A DNA stretch of 64,000 nucleotides from Dryocola sp032000125 (GTDB taxonomy: Bacteria > Pseudomonadota > Gammaproteobacteria > Enterobacterales > Enterobacteriaceae). The stretch lies in NCBI GenBank assembly GCA_032000125.1, contig DAMALH010000013.1, positions 44,873-108,872 on the forward strand, given 5' to 3'. How positions within the stretch are numbered: the first letter of the stretch is position 1; each line of letters begins with the position of its first letter. A model generated the notes under the pieces. The model was not told where the DNA came from. It ran no database searches and saw only the letters and a program-made list of their open reading frames with translations. Both the position numbers and the translations under genes were made by a program. Below are positions 25,855-34,417 of this stretch, piece by piece.

Positions 25855-28536
25855 TCATGAATGACAGGATATAATTTTCTGGGCGACGCTTTGTTTTAAA
25901 TCCTGAGAAGAGAAGTGATATGAAGCCGTGCAGGTTTCCTGCGCGCCGTTACCCCATTTTGATTCCAACACACCGTTAACAGGCAGCCCACTCATATACA
26001 CCTGCCCGCCATCGCCAACGATACCGGTAATCCCCGTTTGTTTTTCTGTCACCACCGCACCAAAAGGAACAATATTCGTCGGCAGTTTCAGGGTTACAAG
26101 TGCACGCAGACCGAGATGTGTTTTAAATTCAGCCCTGACCAGTGCCCCCTCGGTAGGAACAACGCTGCTCACGTTATCGTCAAGATCGGTATGCTCATCC
26201 AGGGTATTAGTGTTAAGAGCAATACGGTTGCGTCGGTACACCGTGGCGTAAGGCATGACGGCATAACCGCGCCAGTCGGTTTTTATCCCCGTCTCATTTT
26301 CTACGCTCACGCCTTTAGCGCCCGGGGCTTTAATCAACACGTTCGTATCACCCAGCGGTTGGCTTAGCGTAATACCATCCGCATGTGCAACCAGCCCGCC
26401 GGAGAGTTGGTAATTCCACTGATGCCCACTTCTGTCGTAGTTGTATCCCAGACCACCGTTAGCGTACGTTCCGCGCAGCATGACATTGGCATTTCCCGTA
26501 TTACCATAATTCCCGCTATAGCCCTGGAATACACCGTAACTCAGGTTATGATTTTCCAGCATGGTACCGGAAACACCGCTCTGCACGGCCATCCTTCCAT
26601 CCGACGCACGGCTTAAGCTACTGGTGCTGAACATGTTTTCAATGTCGCTGCGGTGTGAATTGCCTTTCGCAAGCCATTGACCTAAAGGAAGAGAAACCGT
26701 CAGGGACGCCATACGATTGGGCGTATTGCGCCCGGCGTTTTTATTATAGGAAAGGGAAAGGTTGTAACTTATCCCATACCACGATGCCGAGTAACCGAAT
26801 TGATACCAGGCATCCATGGCGTCCGTATTCCAGTAAGACTGTCGATTCCCGGAAAGATAAAGGGAGCCATAATCTTTCAGGTGCTGCGATATGCTAACCT
26901 GCAGACGGCCTTTTTTCGCCTGATGCAGGTTATGATAATCAATCAGGATCGGTATCTTATGCTGTTCACCATTCTCGTCATATTCGTATTCATAACCTTC
27001 CATGCTGCTGTAGGCAGCATCGCTAAGCGTATAGAAACCACGAGTGGAGTAACGGTACCCCAGCAGCTGAAAATTTGTTCCCAGCTGGCTTAAAGATTTG
27101 GCGTAGAGAAAACGCAGCGACTGTCCTTCATGAACGCTATCATCCGCCAGCTTACTGCGCGCCTGGGTCACATCCGCAGAGAGCGCCCCCCATGTTCCGA
27201 AGTTTCTTCCTGCTCCCAGCGCAACCGACTGGTATCGCTCTGCAATCTGTGACCCCCCATATAGCGTCACGCCGTGAACCAAACCGCCACTTATGGTTCC
27301 CTGCATTACCGCAGGGCGCTCCTGCTGAACGTTCCCGCTGCGATATTTCCCCATAACGACGTCATAGGTGACACGACCTTCCCGCTGCAACAAAGGTACG
27401 CTGGAATAAGGCACGGTATATTTTTGACTCTTTCCACCGTTTTCGTCGATGGTTACTTCAAGATCGCCGCTGGTAGAGGTTGGGTTAAGGTCCTTAATTT
27501 CGAAGGGGCCAGCCGACACAAACATCTGGTAAATGACGTACCCATTCTGGCGTATCGTGACTTTAGCGCGCCCGCCGGCAACGCCCCTTATGGTCGGGGC
27601 ATATCCGCGCTGGCTATCCGGGTACATATTATCCACCGAATACATGCGCATGCCGCGAAAGCCGTAGCTATCGAAAAGCGCGTTATCACTATTGCTGTCA
27701 CCAACGACCAGTTCGCTTTTTAATGGAATAATTGCTCGTTCAGCGTAGGTGCTGATATTTTCCCAGCGGTTACGCTTGCTGGCGCTGCTTTCAGAATAGG
27801 TCCACGCACCGTTATTGCGTAAACGCCATGGCCCTACATTAAGCCCGCTTTGCAGGCTCAGGAAATAATTCTTGTAGCCGCCACCATTGCTGCCGTTGAA
27901 AGCGTAATTGAGTATGCCAGCGTTAATACCTTCATCCCATTCTCTGGGTGGAATATAACCTTTAACATTGCTCTCAAGGAATATTTGCGGAATTTCTACA
28001 TTAAAGCGTTGTGATTCAAAATCAAAGGAGCTGCTCATTTCCGGCATTAGCGTCGCAACCGGCACACACTGGCTATCTTTGTACTTTTCCAGCCCGGGGA
28101 CGGCGGAGAAATTAACGTTTAAACGGTGCAGTAATCCAGGCGTCAGGCAGGCCACAAGCCCCGTGTCATCCCCCGCCGAAGACGTGGCTGGTATGGCCCG
28201 GGAGCCTGACAACATGGACGCTGTTGCGTTCTGGTTGCTCGCACCGCCAGCGCTTGCCTCCTGCTTCCCTTTTGCCCTAAAGCGTAAGTCATGAGAGGCG
28301 ACAAACTCACCGTTGACATAAATATCAACTCGATAAACGCCAGGTAGCTGATTATTACCACTTTCAAAACGCGACAGATCGGCAACGGCATCGGTATCAT
28401 CCGTTAAAAATGCAGGATTGAAATAGGGCTTTGCGGCACAGGGCATCGTGGCGCCTATTACGGCCAGCGTAATCATGCTAAGCCGTAACCCAGGACTTAT
28501 GATTTTATTATTACGCTGATTTAATCCTGACATCAT
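25855..28536 (-). CDS. FimD-like outer-membrane usher (cluster 2)
   Basis: About 893 residues. Two ATGs (28536, 28533) follow AAGGAA; either may be used. The domain plan matches the cluster 1 usher: signal peptide, PapC-N domain (YFNPAFLTDDTDAVADLSRFE), pore with plug, C-terminal domains. It is about 30 residues longer, largely because of a Ser/Ala/Gly-rich insertion near residue 90 (QEASAGGASNQNATASML) in the N-terminal domain. Confidence 0.94.
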   Translation of the reverse strand: MMSGLNQRNNKIISPGLRLSMITLAVIGATMPCAAKPYFNPAFLTDDTDAVADLSRFESGNNQLPGVYRVDIYVNGEFVASHDLRFRAKGKQEASAGGASNQNATASMLSGSRAIPATSSAGDDTGLVACLTPGLLHRLNVNFSAVPGLEKYKDSQCVPVATLMPEMSSSFDFESQRFNVEIPQIFLESNVKGYIPPREWDEGINAGILNYAFNGSNGGGYKNYFLSLQSGLNVGPWRLRNNGAWTYSESSASKRNRWENISTYAERAIIPLKSELVVGDSNSDNALFDSYGFRGMRMYSVDNMYPDSQRGYAPTIRGVAGGRAKVTIRQNGYVIYQMFVSAGPFEIKDLNPTSTSGDLEVTIDENGGKSQKYTVPYSSVPLLQREGRVTYDVVMGKYRSGNVQQERPAVMQGTISGGLVHGVTLYGGSQIAERYQSVALGAGRNFGTWGALSADVTQARSKLADDSVHEGQSLRFLYAKSLSQLGTNFQLLGYRYSTRGFYTLSDAAYSSMEGYEYEYDENGEQHKIPILIDYHNLHQAKKGRLQVSISQHLKDYGSLYLSGNRQSYWNTDAMDAWYQFGYSASWYGISYNLSLSYNKNAGRNTPNRMASLTVSLPLGQWLAKGNSHRSDIENMFSTSSLSRASDGRMAVQSGVSGTMLENHNLSYGVFQGYSGNYGNTGNANVMLRGTYANGGLGYNYDRSGHQWNYQLSGGLVAHADGITLSQPLGDTNVLIKAPGAKGVSVENETGIKTDWRGYAVMPYATVYRRNRIALNTNTLDEHTDLDDNVSSVVPTEGALVRAEFKTHLGLRALVTLKLPTNIVPFGAVVTEKQTGITGIVGDGGQVYMSGLPVNGVLESKWGNGAQETCTASYHFSSQDLKQSVAQKIISCHS

Positions 28537-28582
28537 CACTTCCTTTTATTTTTAGCGTTACCTGTTTCCTGCCGTACAAGAT

Positions 28583-29311
28583 TTATTCTTCAACGCCTTT
28601 TTGCGAAGGTGTTTCGGCACCATAATCATTAATAGTCTGGAAAGTAATAGGACCGCTCATGTTTCCCGGCAGCTTTATAGTGGTGGTGTTTAATGGAGCA
28701 AGCATCGTATTCGGCAACATCTTCCCGGCAACGCTAAATTTAACCAGCGTGATGTAATAGGGGGTTGGGTTTTTAATATCCAGAAGGTTACCATTGCGTT
28801 TAAATCTCAGCTTGCCAGGAGCGTCTTCAGCAGCGATAGCGAGTTTATCGGGACGAACAAAAAGCTTTATCCTGGACAACACTGCAAGTTGTAAAACATT
28901 TTTCCCGGCGATGTTTACGCTATCCACCTCAGGAATGGATTTTGAGCTTAGCCAGAATAAAGATTCACGATCGGTCGGCAGCGGCTTGCCTATATACATA
29001 ATCCTTAACGCATTTTCGCTCTTAGCTTTGCTAACAAAAAGGGGTGGTGTAATAATAAAACTTGTGGACTTTTTACCGTGTTCATCTTCAATCCACGATT
29101 GTATCAAGTAGCGGGAATCCACAGACGTATTATTTACCGTCAAAGAAGTCTGCTTTGCCGACTGCGGATAGATAACACGTGTTGCGCCAAGCGCAATACC
29201 TCTGGCCTGTAAGCTACCGCTGATAATAAAAAGAGAGAAAGCGAAAATAACTATGGTCCGACTAATGATTCTTTTCATTATGAAATGCAAACGCAAAATA
29301 ATGCCTTCCAT
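28583..29311 (-). CDS. FimC-like periplasmic pilus chaperone (cluster 2)
   Basis: 242 residues from 29311, or 231 from the ATG at 29278, which gives a standard signal peptide (MKRIISRTIVIFAFSLFIISG). PapD-type signatures: GATRVIYP, ITPPLFV, NVLQLAVLSRIKLFVRP and TINDYGAETP. Partner of the cluster 2 usher and pilins. Clear paralogue of the chaperone at 8052-8759. Confidence 0.92.
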   Translation of the reverse strand: MEGIILRLHFIMKRIISRTIVIFAFSLFIISGSLQARGIALGATRVIYPQSAKQTSLTVNNTSVDSRYLIQSWIEDEHGKKSTSFIITPPLFVSKAKSENALRIMYIGKPLPTDRESLFWLSSKSIPEVDSVNIAGKNVLQLAVLSRIKLFVRPDKLAIAAEDAPGKLRFKRNGNLLDIKNPTPYYITLVKFSVAGKMLPNTMLAPLNTTTIKLPGNMSGPITFQTINDYGAETPSQKGVEE

Positions 29312-29469
29312 CAGTTAAGCCCTTTGAAGCAAACAGATCTTCACAGAAATAGGCCATTCATCGCCCAAAAGAGCATAATGGCCCGTAATCGGGACGCGTC
29401 TTTACGGCCCGAGATATCAGACGATCTCATCCGTGAGATCTTTAATCGTTATTCCTTTAAACTCGGAAC

Positions 29470-30036
29470 TTAGTTGTACTGCATGGTAAATACAGCATCC
29501 GCATCCGCATCACCCGCGCTGGTTGTCGCCGCGGTTGAAACATAGCGAGCAGCAAACGGCAGGGTGTTTTCACCGTCAATCAGCTTATGCGGCGTAGAGA
29601 AGGTTGAACCATCCAGCACGACCGGCTTAGAAGCTTCATCCAGAATCTGAATACCTACGTTACCCGCAGTCGCTTTATTCTGGTTGGAGGTAACGGCCAG
29701 TAAGCCATCGTTAACCGAATCCCGCTGGCCGGAGAAAGCAACCGCTGCATTGGTGTAAACGCTGGCGTCGCAATCTTCCAGAACGATGTTGAAAGGAATA
29801 GAAGCGGAGGTATCACCAACCTTTGTAAAAGAAGCGGTGCGATACTGTCCCAGGGGCACAGGTTGATCCTGAGAATTAACATTTACCGCGCAGGGTGCAT
29901 TAACAAGGCTACCGGTAAAGTGGATGGTTCCGCCGTCGGCAGTAATCGGTGGTGGTGGATCACCTGCTGCATTAGCCATACTGGACATTAAAGTACAGGC
30001 AGTAACGATAGCGAGTGCTGCTTTACTAATATTCAT
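29470..30036 (-). CDS. FimA-like major pilin (cluster 2)
   Basis: A 188-residue shaft pilin with signal peptide ending ANA|AGD, a proline run (DPPPPIT) at the mature N-terminus, the cysteine pair (NAPCAVN, EDCDAS) and a C-terminus AVFTMQYN. The ribosome site is AAGGAAAACGTTATG. Unlike cluster 1, no FimI-type gene lies between this and the chaperone; the 158-bp gap holds none. Confidence 0.92.
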   Translation of the reverse strand: MNISKAALAIVTACTLMSSMANAAGDPPPPITADGGTIHFTGSLVNAPCAVNVNSQDQPVPLGQYRTASFTKVGDTSASIPFNIVLEDCDASVYTNAAVAFSGQRDSVNDGLLAVTSNQNKATAGNVGIQILDEASKPVVLDGSTFSTPHKLIDGENTLPFAARYVSTAATTSAGDADADAVFTMQYN

Positions 30037-30848
30037 AACGTTTTCCTTGAAATAGAGTTTAACCCATCGGCCTGTTCCAGGCTTTTATGCGAAAACGTGT
30101 GCATGCCATAATTGTAAATAACACGAAGACGCATAAATAAAATTTATCCTGGCGCTTCCTTTATGCACTTCAGACAAATTATTTTCTGGAATGTGTCGAT
30201 CGAGGGCTATTTTTATCTACTTTAAACGCATCTACAAAATCGTAATTAACGATCAATAATTGATCCATGATAGCGACAGCCTATATAAAAGAAAAATCTC
30301 AAAACGCATACTTATAATTCCCGATGCGAGAAAAATCTCAAAATCAACCTGTAACGCCGCAAATATTAATTTCAAATGCATTGAATATCAGCCGGTTAAC
30401 AATATGTGATGAATTTATCAACCTTTTACACTCAGCGAATGGCAGTACATATCTATACATATATAGAATTACTTTGAATTATTATTTACATTAACTTAAT
30501 TATATTTAAAGATGATATTAAATTAACGAAATATTTTATTTGAATAACACATATTTAACATTTACATGAGCCACCGATGCCACATAAAGAGAGCATAAAA
30601 TATATTACAGATTTTTCTCACAAGGTATTTGCCGCGTGGACAAACCCTAATAAAATTACAGGAAGGGGAAATTTGCAGAATAGCGCCTTAAAAGGCACGA
30701 CAATATTACTCATTTGATGCCTGACGACCCGGCTAAAAAAACAAACTAAATTCAGAATTTTCTTGCGTCATCAATTAGCGGGCTAATTCTATTCTGACAA
30801 GTTATTTCGCAGGGATTTATAAAATGGATAAATAGTTAGCAAGCTTAT
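30037..30848. other. Long AT-rich intergenic region, promoter side of fimbrial cluster 2
   Basis: 812 bp without a supported gene. It is strongly AT-rich in 30400-30620. It must contain the promoter of cluster 2. I looked for an invertible switch with short flanking inverted repeats and found no convincing pair. Confidence 0.4.
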
Positions 30849-31415
30849 TTATTTAACGTCTCCTCCGGAACGATCGTTTAGCGCGCAGGATAACGTTTGT
30901 TGTGGAAAGCAACGAAGCTCAGTATGCCTTGAGCAATTCACCACTCGCACATCGCTAAGCTTCATTTCCCGGGCAAGCAGTTCAAAATGCCGGTGCCACC
31001 TTCTTATGCTCAGCTCGTCAGGGTTTCTCAGCGCCTTAAATTCACCGTGCCAGTGGGTACCGTGCTGCAAAGAGCAATCATACCCTAACAGCAGGATGTG
31101 TTTTGCGCCCAGAGATGCGGCAAACTGAACAGCCCGCTGTCCAGAATTAAAGGCGCCTCCCGCACGGTGTAGCCGCAGATTAAAGTCTTCCGCGGCATCG
31201 CTACTGCATGTCCAGCGCTCGGCGCTCACGGTAATAGCTTCATGGTGGCGGGACCACCATTTCCAGTCACCGGCATAAATGATGTTGCATTCCGGCACGG
31301 CTTCCCAGCTGCTGTTAACCGCTATTATTGGCCAACCGGCGCTTTGAGCAAGTAATACATCCTCACGGCACAATGACGGGCCGCTGGCGATGCAAATCGC
31401 CCGTTGCCACTTCAT
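30849..31415 (-). CDS. MptE-like / phage 'norphogenetic' family protein, copy 2
   Basis: 188 residues starting with CIASGPSLCREDV, then VNSSWEAVPECNIIYAGDWKWW, FNSGQRAVQFAASLGAKHILLLGYDCS and HWHGEF. It is closely related to the protein at 38164-38712 (same CIASGPSLCR, W-W, NSG-RA-Q-A, LGYDCS and HWHG blocks), and more distantly to that at 18930. The ribosome site aaggaggttgtATG is strong. Last gene of the accessory minus-strand cluster. Enzymatic role unknown; the conserved nucleotide-binding-like start suggests a transferase. Confidence 0.65.
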   Translation of the reverse strand: MKWQRAICIASGPSLCREDVLLAQSAGWPIIAVNSSWEAVPECNIIYAGDWKWWSRHHEAITVSAERWTCSSDAAEDFNLRLHRAGGAFNSGQRAVQFAASLGAKHILLLGYDCSLQHGTHWHGEFKALRNPDELSIRRWHRHFELLAREMKLSDVRVVNCSRHTELRCFPQQTLSCALNDRSGGDVK

Positions 31416-31458
31416 ACAACCTCCTTAAACAAATTCACCCGTTGGCTTCAGGACACGG

Positions 31459-31485
31459 AAAACTCCCCCTGCCGGGCAGAGGGAG
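31459..31485 (-). terminator. Intrinsic terminator after the propeller-like gene 2
   Basis: On the minus strand, arms CTCCC-CTGC and GCAG-GGGAG around a 3-nt loop (31463-31485) are followed by TTTT (31459-31462). It lies 7 bp past the stop of the gene at 31492 and before the MptE-like gene. Confidence 0.65.
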
Positions 31486-31491
31486 AGAATG

Positions 31492-32694
31492 TTATGCCGA
31501 CTGACGCGTTTCAACGTTATACAAAATCCCCGTCTGGGACAGTGCTTCGCCATTGAATCTGGAGGCATCAACAACAATCACGGTCTGGTTATCCGTTGTG
31601 ACGATACGCGGCTTATCGGTAGCGGTATCCCCCTGATTGATCTCCTGCTCCGTGCTCACCTGCGCATAGGTAGAGGTAAACTCGTTATAGAAAGTGCCTG
31701 CATTGGTGGTTTCCCATGCAACGATAAAATAGCGCTCACCACTGGAATCAATCGCAGGCGTACGCTTAATAAACGGGCGGTTGCAGGAATGGTTTGCCTG
31801 ATTGAGGACAATCGGACTCGCCAGGACCTGCGCCCCGCGCAGGCTTGGGAAGTAGGGGACGGTATCGCCGTAAACATCTCCTTTCGTGCCCTGTACATAG
31901 ACAATTTTAAAGGCAGGCGCCGCGCTATCATAAGCCACGCTAAAAGGCCCAATTTGGGAAGCAGAGTAGTCGCTAAGATGGGTCTGGGTAATGACTCCGC
32001 CAGCTGCCGGGGCAAGGCTATAGAAACCAAGCATGTCGGCATCTTTCTTAAGCACGACAAGCACTTTTTCACCGATATTTAAAAATGCCAGCGACAGGGT
32101 GGTGCTGTTATGCAGATCGAGACTTGCTGAAAAATATTCGTTTGCGAACGTGTCGTTTAAATTTTGCTGATAGGACGCATCGGTGAAGACGCCGTTATCA
32201 TCCATTTTAAAGGCTTTGAATTGCACTTGCTTATCCGCAACCGAAATCCACATCACCATAACGGTTTTGGTCGCTTTATTGTAAACCACGCGCGGCGCAA
32301 CATAATCGCCGTTAGCCTGGCTCACCTGCACGGCGATGCCTTCACTAACAAGCTGACCCGTTGTACCCAGAGAGAAGCTGCGCATATAGATATGATAATT
32401 GCTGCCCGCGGCGTTGCTGGCCCAAACGGCGATAAACTTATCCGTATCGTCAACCGGGGCAATATCAGCATCTTTCTGAATATTGGTCGTCATATCTGGC
32501 ACCGGGAAAGCTGGATTCAGAATGCCCTTGTTACTCATTACAATACCGTTAAGCGGAGCCTTTGATGTTGAAGACGTCGAGGTAAAAACGCTGACCAGGT
32601 GGCTGCTCAGACTGGTTTTCACCACGCTACAAATTCGGTTAGCGGCACTGTCATTGAAGAGAATTTGCAGGCCTTCATGATAATTAGTATTCAT
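31492..32694 (-). CDS. Beta-propeller-like protein 2, no signal peptide
   Basis: 400 residues, rich in beta strands, with several repeats of the pattern hydrophobic-VAW or VMW followed by a polar turn and a second strand (FIAVWASNAAGSNYHIYM, then TVMVMWISVADKQVQFKAF, FSVAYDSAAPAFKIVYV, YFIVAWETTNAGTFYNEF). The spacing of about 45-60 residues fits blades of a propeller. No signal peptide or membrane segment. The ribosome site is aaaggatatacaATG. Family not recognised; similar repeats occur in surface and toxin-associated proteins. Confidence 0.6.
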   Translation of the reverse strand: MNTNYHEGLQILFNDSAANRICSVVKTSLSSHLVSVFTSTSSTSKAPLNGIVMSNKGILNPAFPVPDMTTNIQKDADIAPVDDTDKFIAVWASNAAGSNYHIYMRSFSLGTTGQLVSEGIAVQVSQANGDYVAPRVVYNKATKTVMVMWISVADKQVQFKAFKMDDNGVFTDASYQQNLNDTFANEYFSASLDLHNSTTLSLAFLNIGEKVLVVLKKDADMLGFYSLAPAAGGVITQTHLSDYSASQIGPFSVAYDSAAPAFKIVYVQGTKGDVYGDTVPYFPSLRGAQVLASPIVLNQANHSCNRPFIKRTPAIDSSGERYFIVAWETTNAGTFYNEFTSTYAQVSTEQEINQGDTATDKPRIVTTDNQTVIVVDASRFNGEALSQTGILYNVETRQSA

Positions 32695-32790
32695 TGTATA
32701 TCCTTTGGTTTATGTAACTTAATACCTGATTACAGGTTAAGGGTTTATCGCTTAATAAACTGCTAACAGACATATCGCCTGGCCAGGCGT

Positions 32791-33891
32791 TTAGAGTGGT
32801 AGCTCAGTGGCAAATAATGACTCGCCGTAATCAAGAGTGCGCCAGTTATCCTGCTGTGCTGAAACCAGTAATGTTCCTTGTTCCACAATGGCAATGTTTG
32901 CTGGATTAATAACATCCAGTGATGCCTCTGGAGTCTGAATATTAAGTTCGCTGTTCAGCCCGGTATAAAAAAGCTTATCTCCCTCCCATAACACGATGTA
33001 TTGATCGAGATATTTGACAAGCACCGGACGCAAATAAAAACCGGTGGACTGGTTAACACGCTGCGGCGTACCTCTGACATTCTTACGGGACGCATCTGTA
33101 AATATCTGCTGGCTGATAATATAAATGTTATTAATAACGCTGGTGTCGGTAACCTTATCTTCAGAGTACACCGTTAAAAGCTGCTGTTGTTCTTTATCGA
33201 GCAGCGTCTCATGAAAACCAACGTTTTCTCCGCCCTGCTCAAAGAGGTGCGTTGCGGTAAGCCGATCGTTAGCGATAGCTATCTGATATGTACAAATAGA
33301 GCCCGTCTCAAGCAAGAACTGCAGGAAGAAGGTGTTTTCTCCCGCTGAAGTTAACGTCAGATTAGCCGTCCGAGCCCGGGCGCCATTAAAGTAATTCAGG
33401 CTCAGATATTCATCAATTTCTAGCTCTACCGACAGAGGCTGTAAGGTTTCGGTGGAATAAAGACGCAGCTTAATATTTTGTGCCAGCCCGTCTATCCAAC
33501 TGACCAGCAGCATCTTGTCCACAACGGCTGCCCGCACCAGCATATGCTCCTCTGAGGCATGCGTATCATTGAGCGTGACCTGACGAATGATTTTCAGGTT
33601 TTCATCAATCTCTGCATAATTCAGGTTGGTAAAAGAAGATATTCCTTTACGTTCACACCAGACCGTAGAAACCAGCACGCCTGATAAGGCATCTGAAAAG
33701 GCCACAGAGCTGATATCTTCAATCATATTTTGGCTGGTCGTGTAAACAGCCGTGCTTGCCGCCGACGATCCTTTCCGGCCATAAAGCGAGCAAATGTTAT
33801 TTTTCAGATCGCTTGCAGTATAAAAATAAAAAGGTTCACCAGCCTTATTTTTCACTGCAGCCACATTACGGATAAATTCATTGTTATTCAT
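32791..33891 (-). CDS. Beta-propeller-like protein 1, no signal peptide
   Basis: 366 residues from the ATG at 33891, which has GAGGT 5 nt upstream; the frame opens at 33909. Beta-rich with the same kind of repeat as the next gene (MLLVSWIDGLAQNIKLRLY, YIVLWEGDKLFYTGL, GVLVSTVWCERKG). It is probably a paralogue or structural partner of the protein at 31492-32694. No signal peptide, no catalytic motif I recognise. The 96-bp gap suggests one transcript with its neighbour. Confidence 0.6.
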   Translation of the reverse strand: MNNNEFIRNVAAVKNKAGEPFYFYTASDLKNNICSLYGRKGSSAASTAVYTTSQNMIEDISSVAFSDALSGVLVSTVWCERKGISSFTNLNYAEIDENLKIIRQVTLNDTHASEEHMLVRAAVVDKMLLVSWIDGLAQNIKLRLYSTETLQPLSVELEIDEYLSLNYFNGARARTANLTLTSAGENTFFLQFLLETGSICTYQIAIANDRLTATHLFEQGGENVGFHETLLDKEQQQLLTVYSEDKVTDTSVINNIYIISQQIFTDASRKNVRGTPQRVNQSTGFYLRPVLVKYLDQYIVLWEGDKLFYTGLNSELNIQTPEASLDVINPANIAIVEQGTLLVSAQQDNWRTLDYGESLFATELPL

Positions 33892-34417
33892 AAAGTACCT
33901 CACGTTCAATATTTGACGGGATACGCGCTTATTACTCTCAGCATGTTCAAAAGTGAATAAGTCGTTTATCCATCCAGGAGATTAAATTTTTGAGCGGATG
34001 CTCTCCAACCGGTGCCATATGTAAGTTGGTTAAACAATACGGTTAAGGCAGAATTATGTACATTTCAAAATTTATTGCTTAAGGATTTTTTTGTGTTGTT
34101 ACGTTCGAGTTTTACGCACACTAATTCATTAATATAGAAAATAGGGCCCTCTTATTTATTCTGGATAAGTGTGATGGCCAGCATTACGAAAGAATGGTTT
34201 TGCTTAACGCCGAAGGTGGCATTGTTTTATAGCCAGAAATGGCTATCCATTTCTCGTGCTCAATTCTTTGTTATCTTTCATACTGAGCAAAATCAAAACC
34301 TGAAGAGATAATTTTAACCACATCATTTTTATATCATCACCAGTAACAGAAAAAACTTCAGCCATGCAGGAAACGGTAACAACATAGCTGAAGCAATATA
34401 AGAATCTATACTATTAA
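33892..34417. other. Intergenic gap between lipoxygenase and propeller genes
   Basis: About 525 bp, no gene. It contains the lipoxygenase terminator (34350-34393) and must hold a promoter for the two propeller-like genes. Confidence 0.4.
34350..34393 (-). terminator. Intrinsic terminator after the lipoxygenase gene
   Basis: On the minus strand, CTTCAGC-ATG pairs with CAT-GCTGAAG (one bulged base each side, long loop) and is followed at once by six T. It lies 25 bp past the lipoxygenase stop, which splits the cluster into two transcription units. Confidence 0.6.

Noticed and set aside
31489..32082. Plus-strand frame opposite propeller-like gene 2
   Set aside because: The minus-strand frame has a good ribosome site, beta-repeat pattern and a terminator; the opposite frame has none of these.
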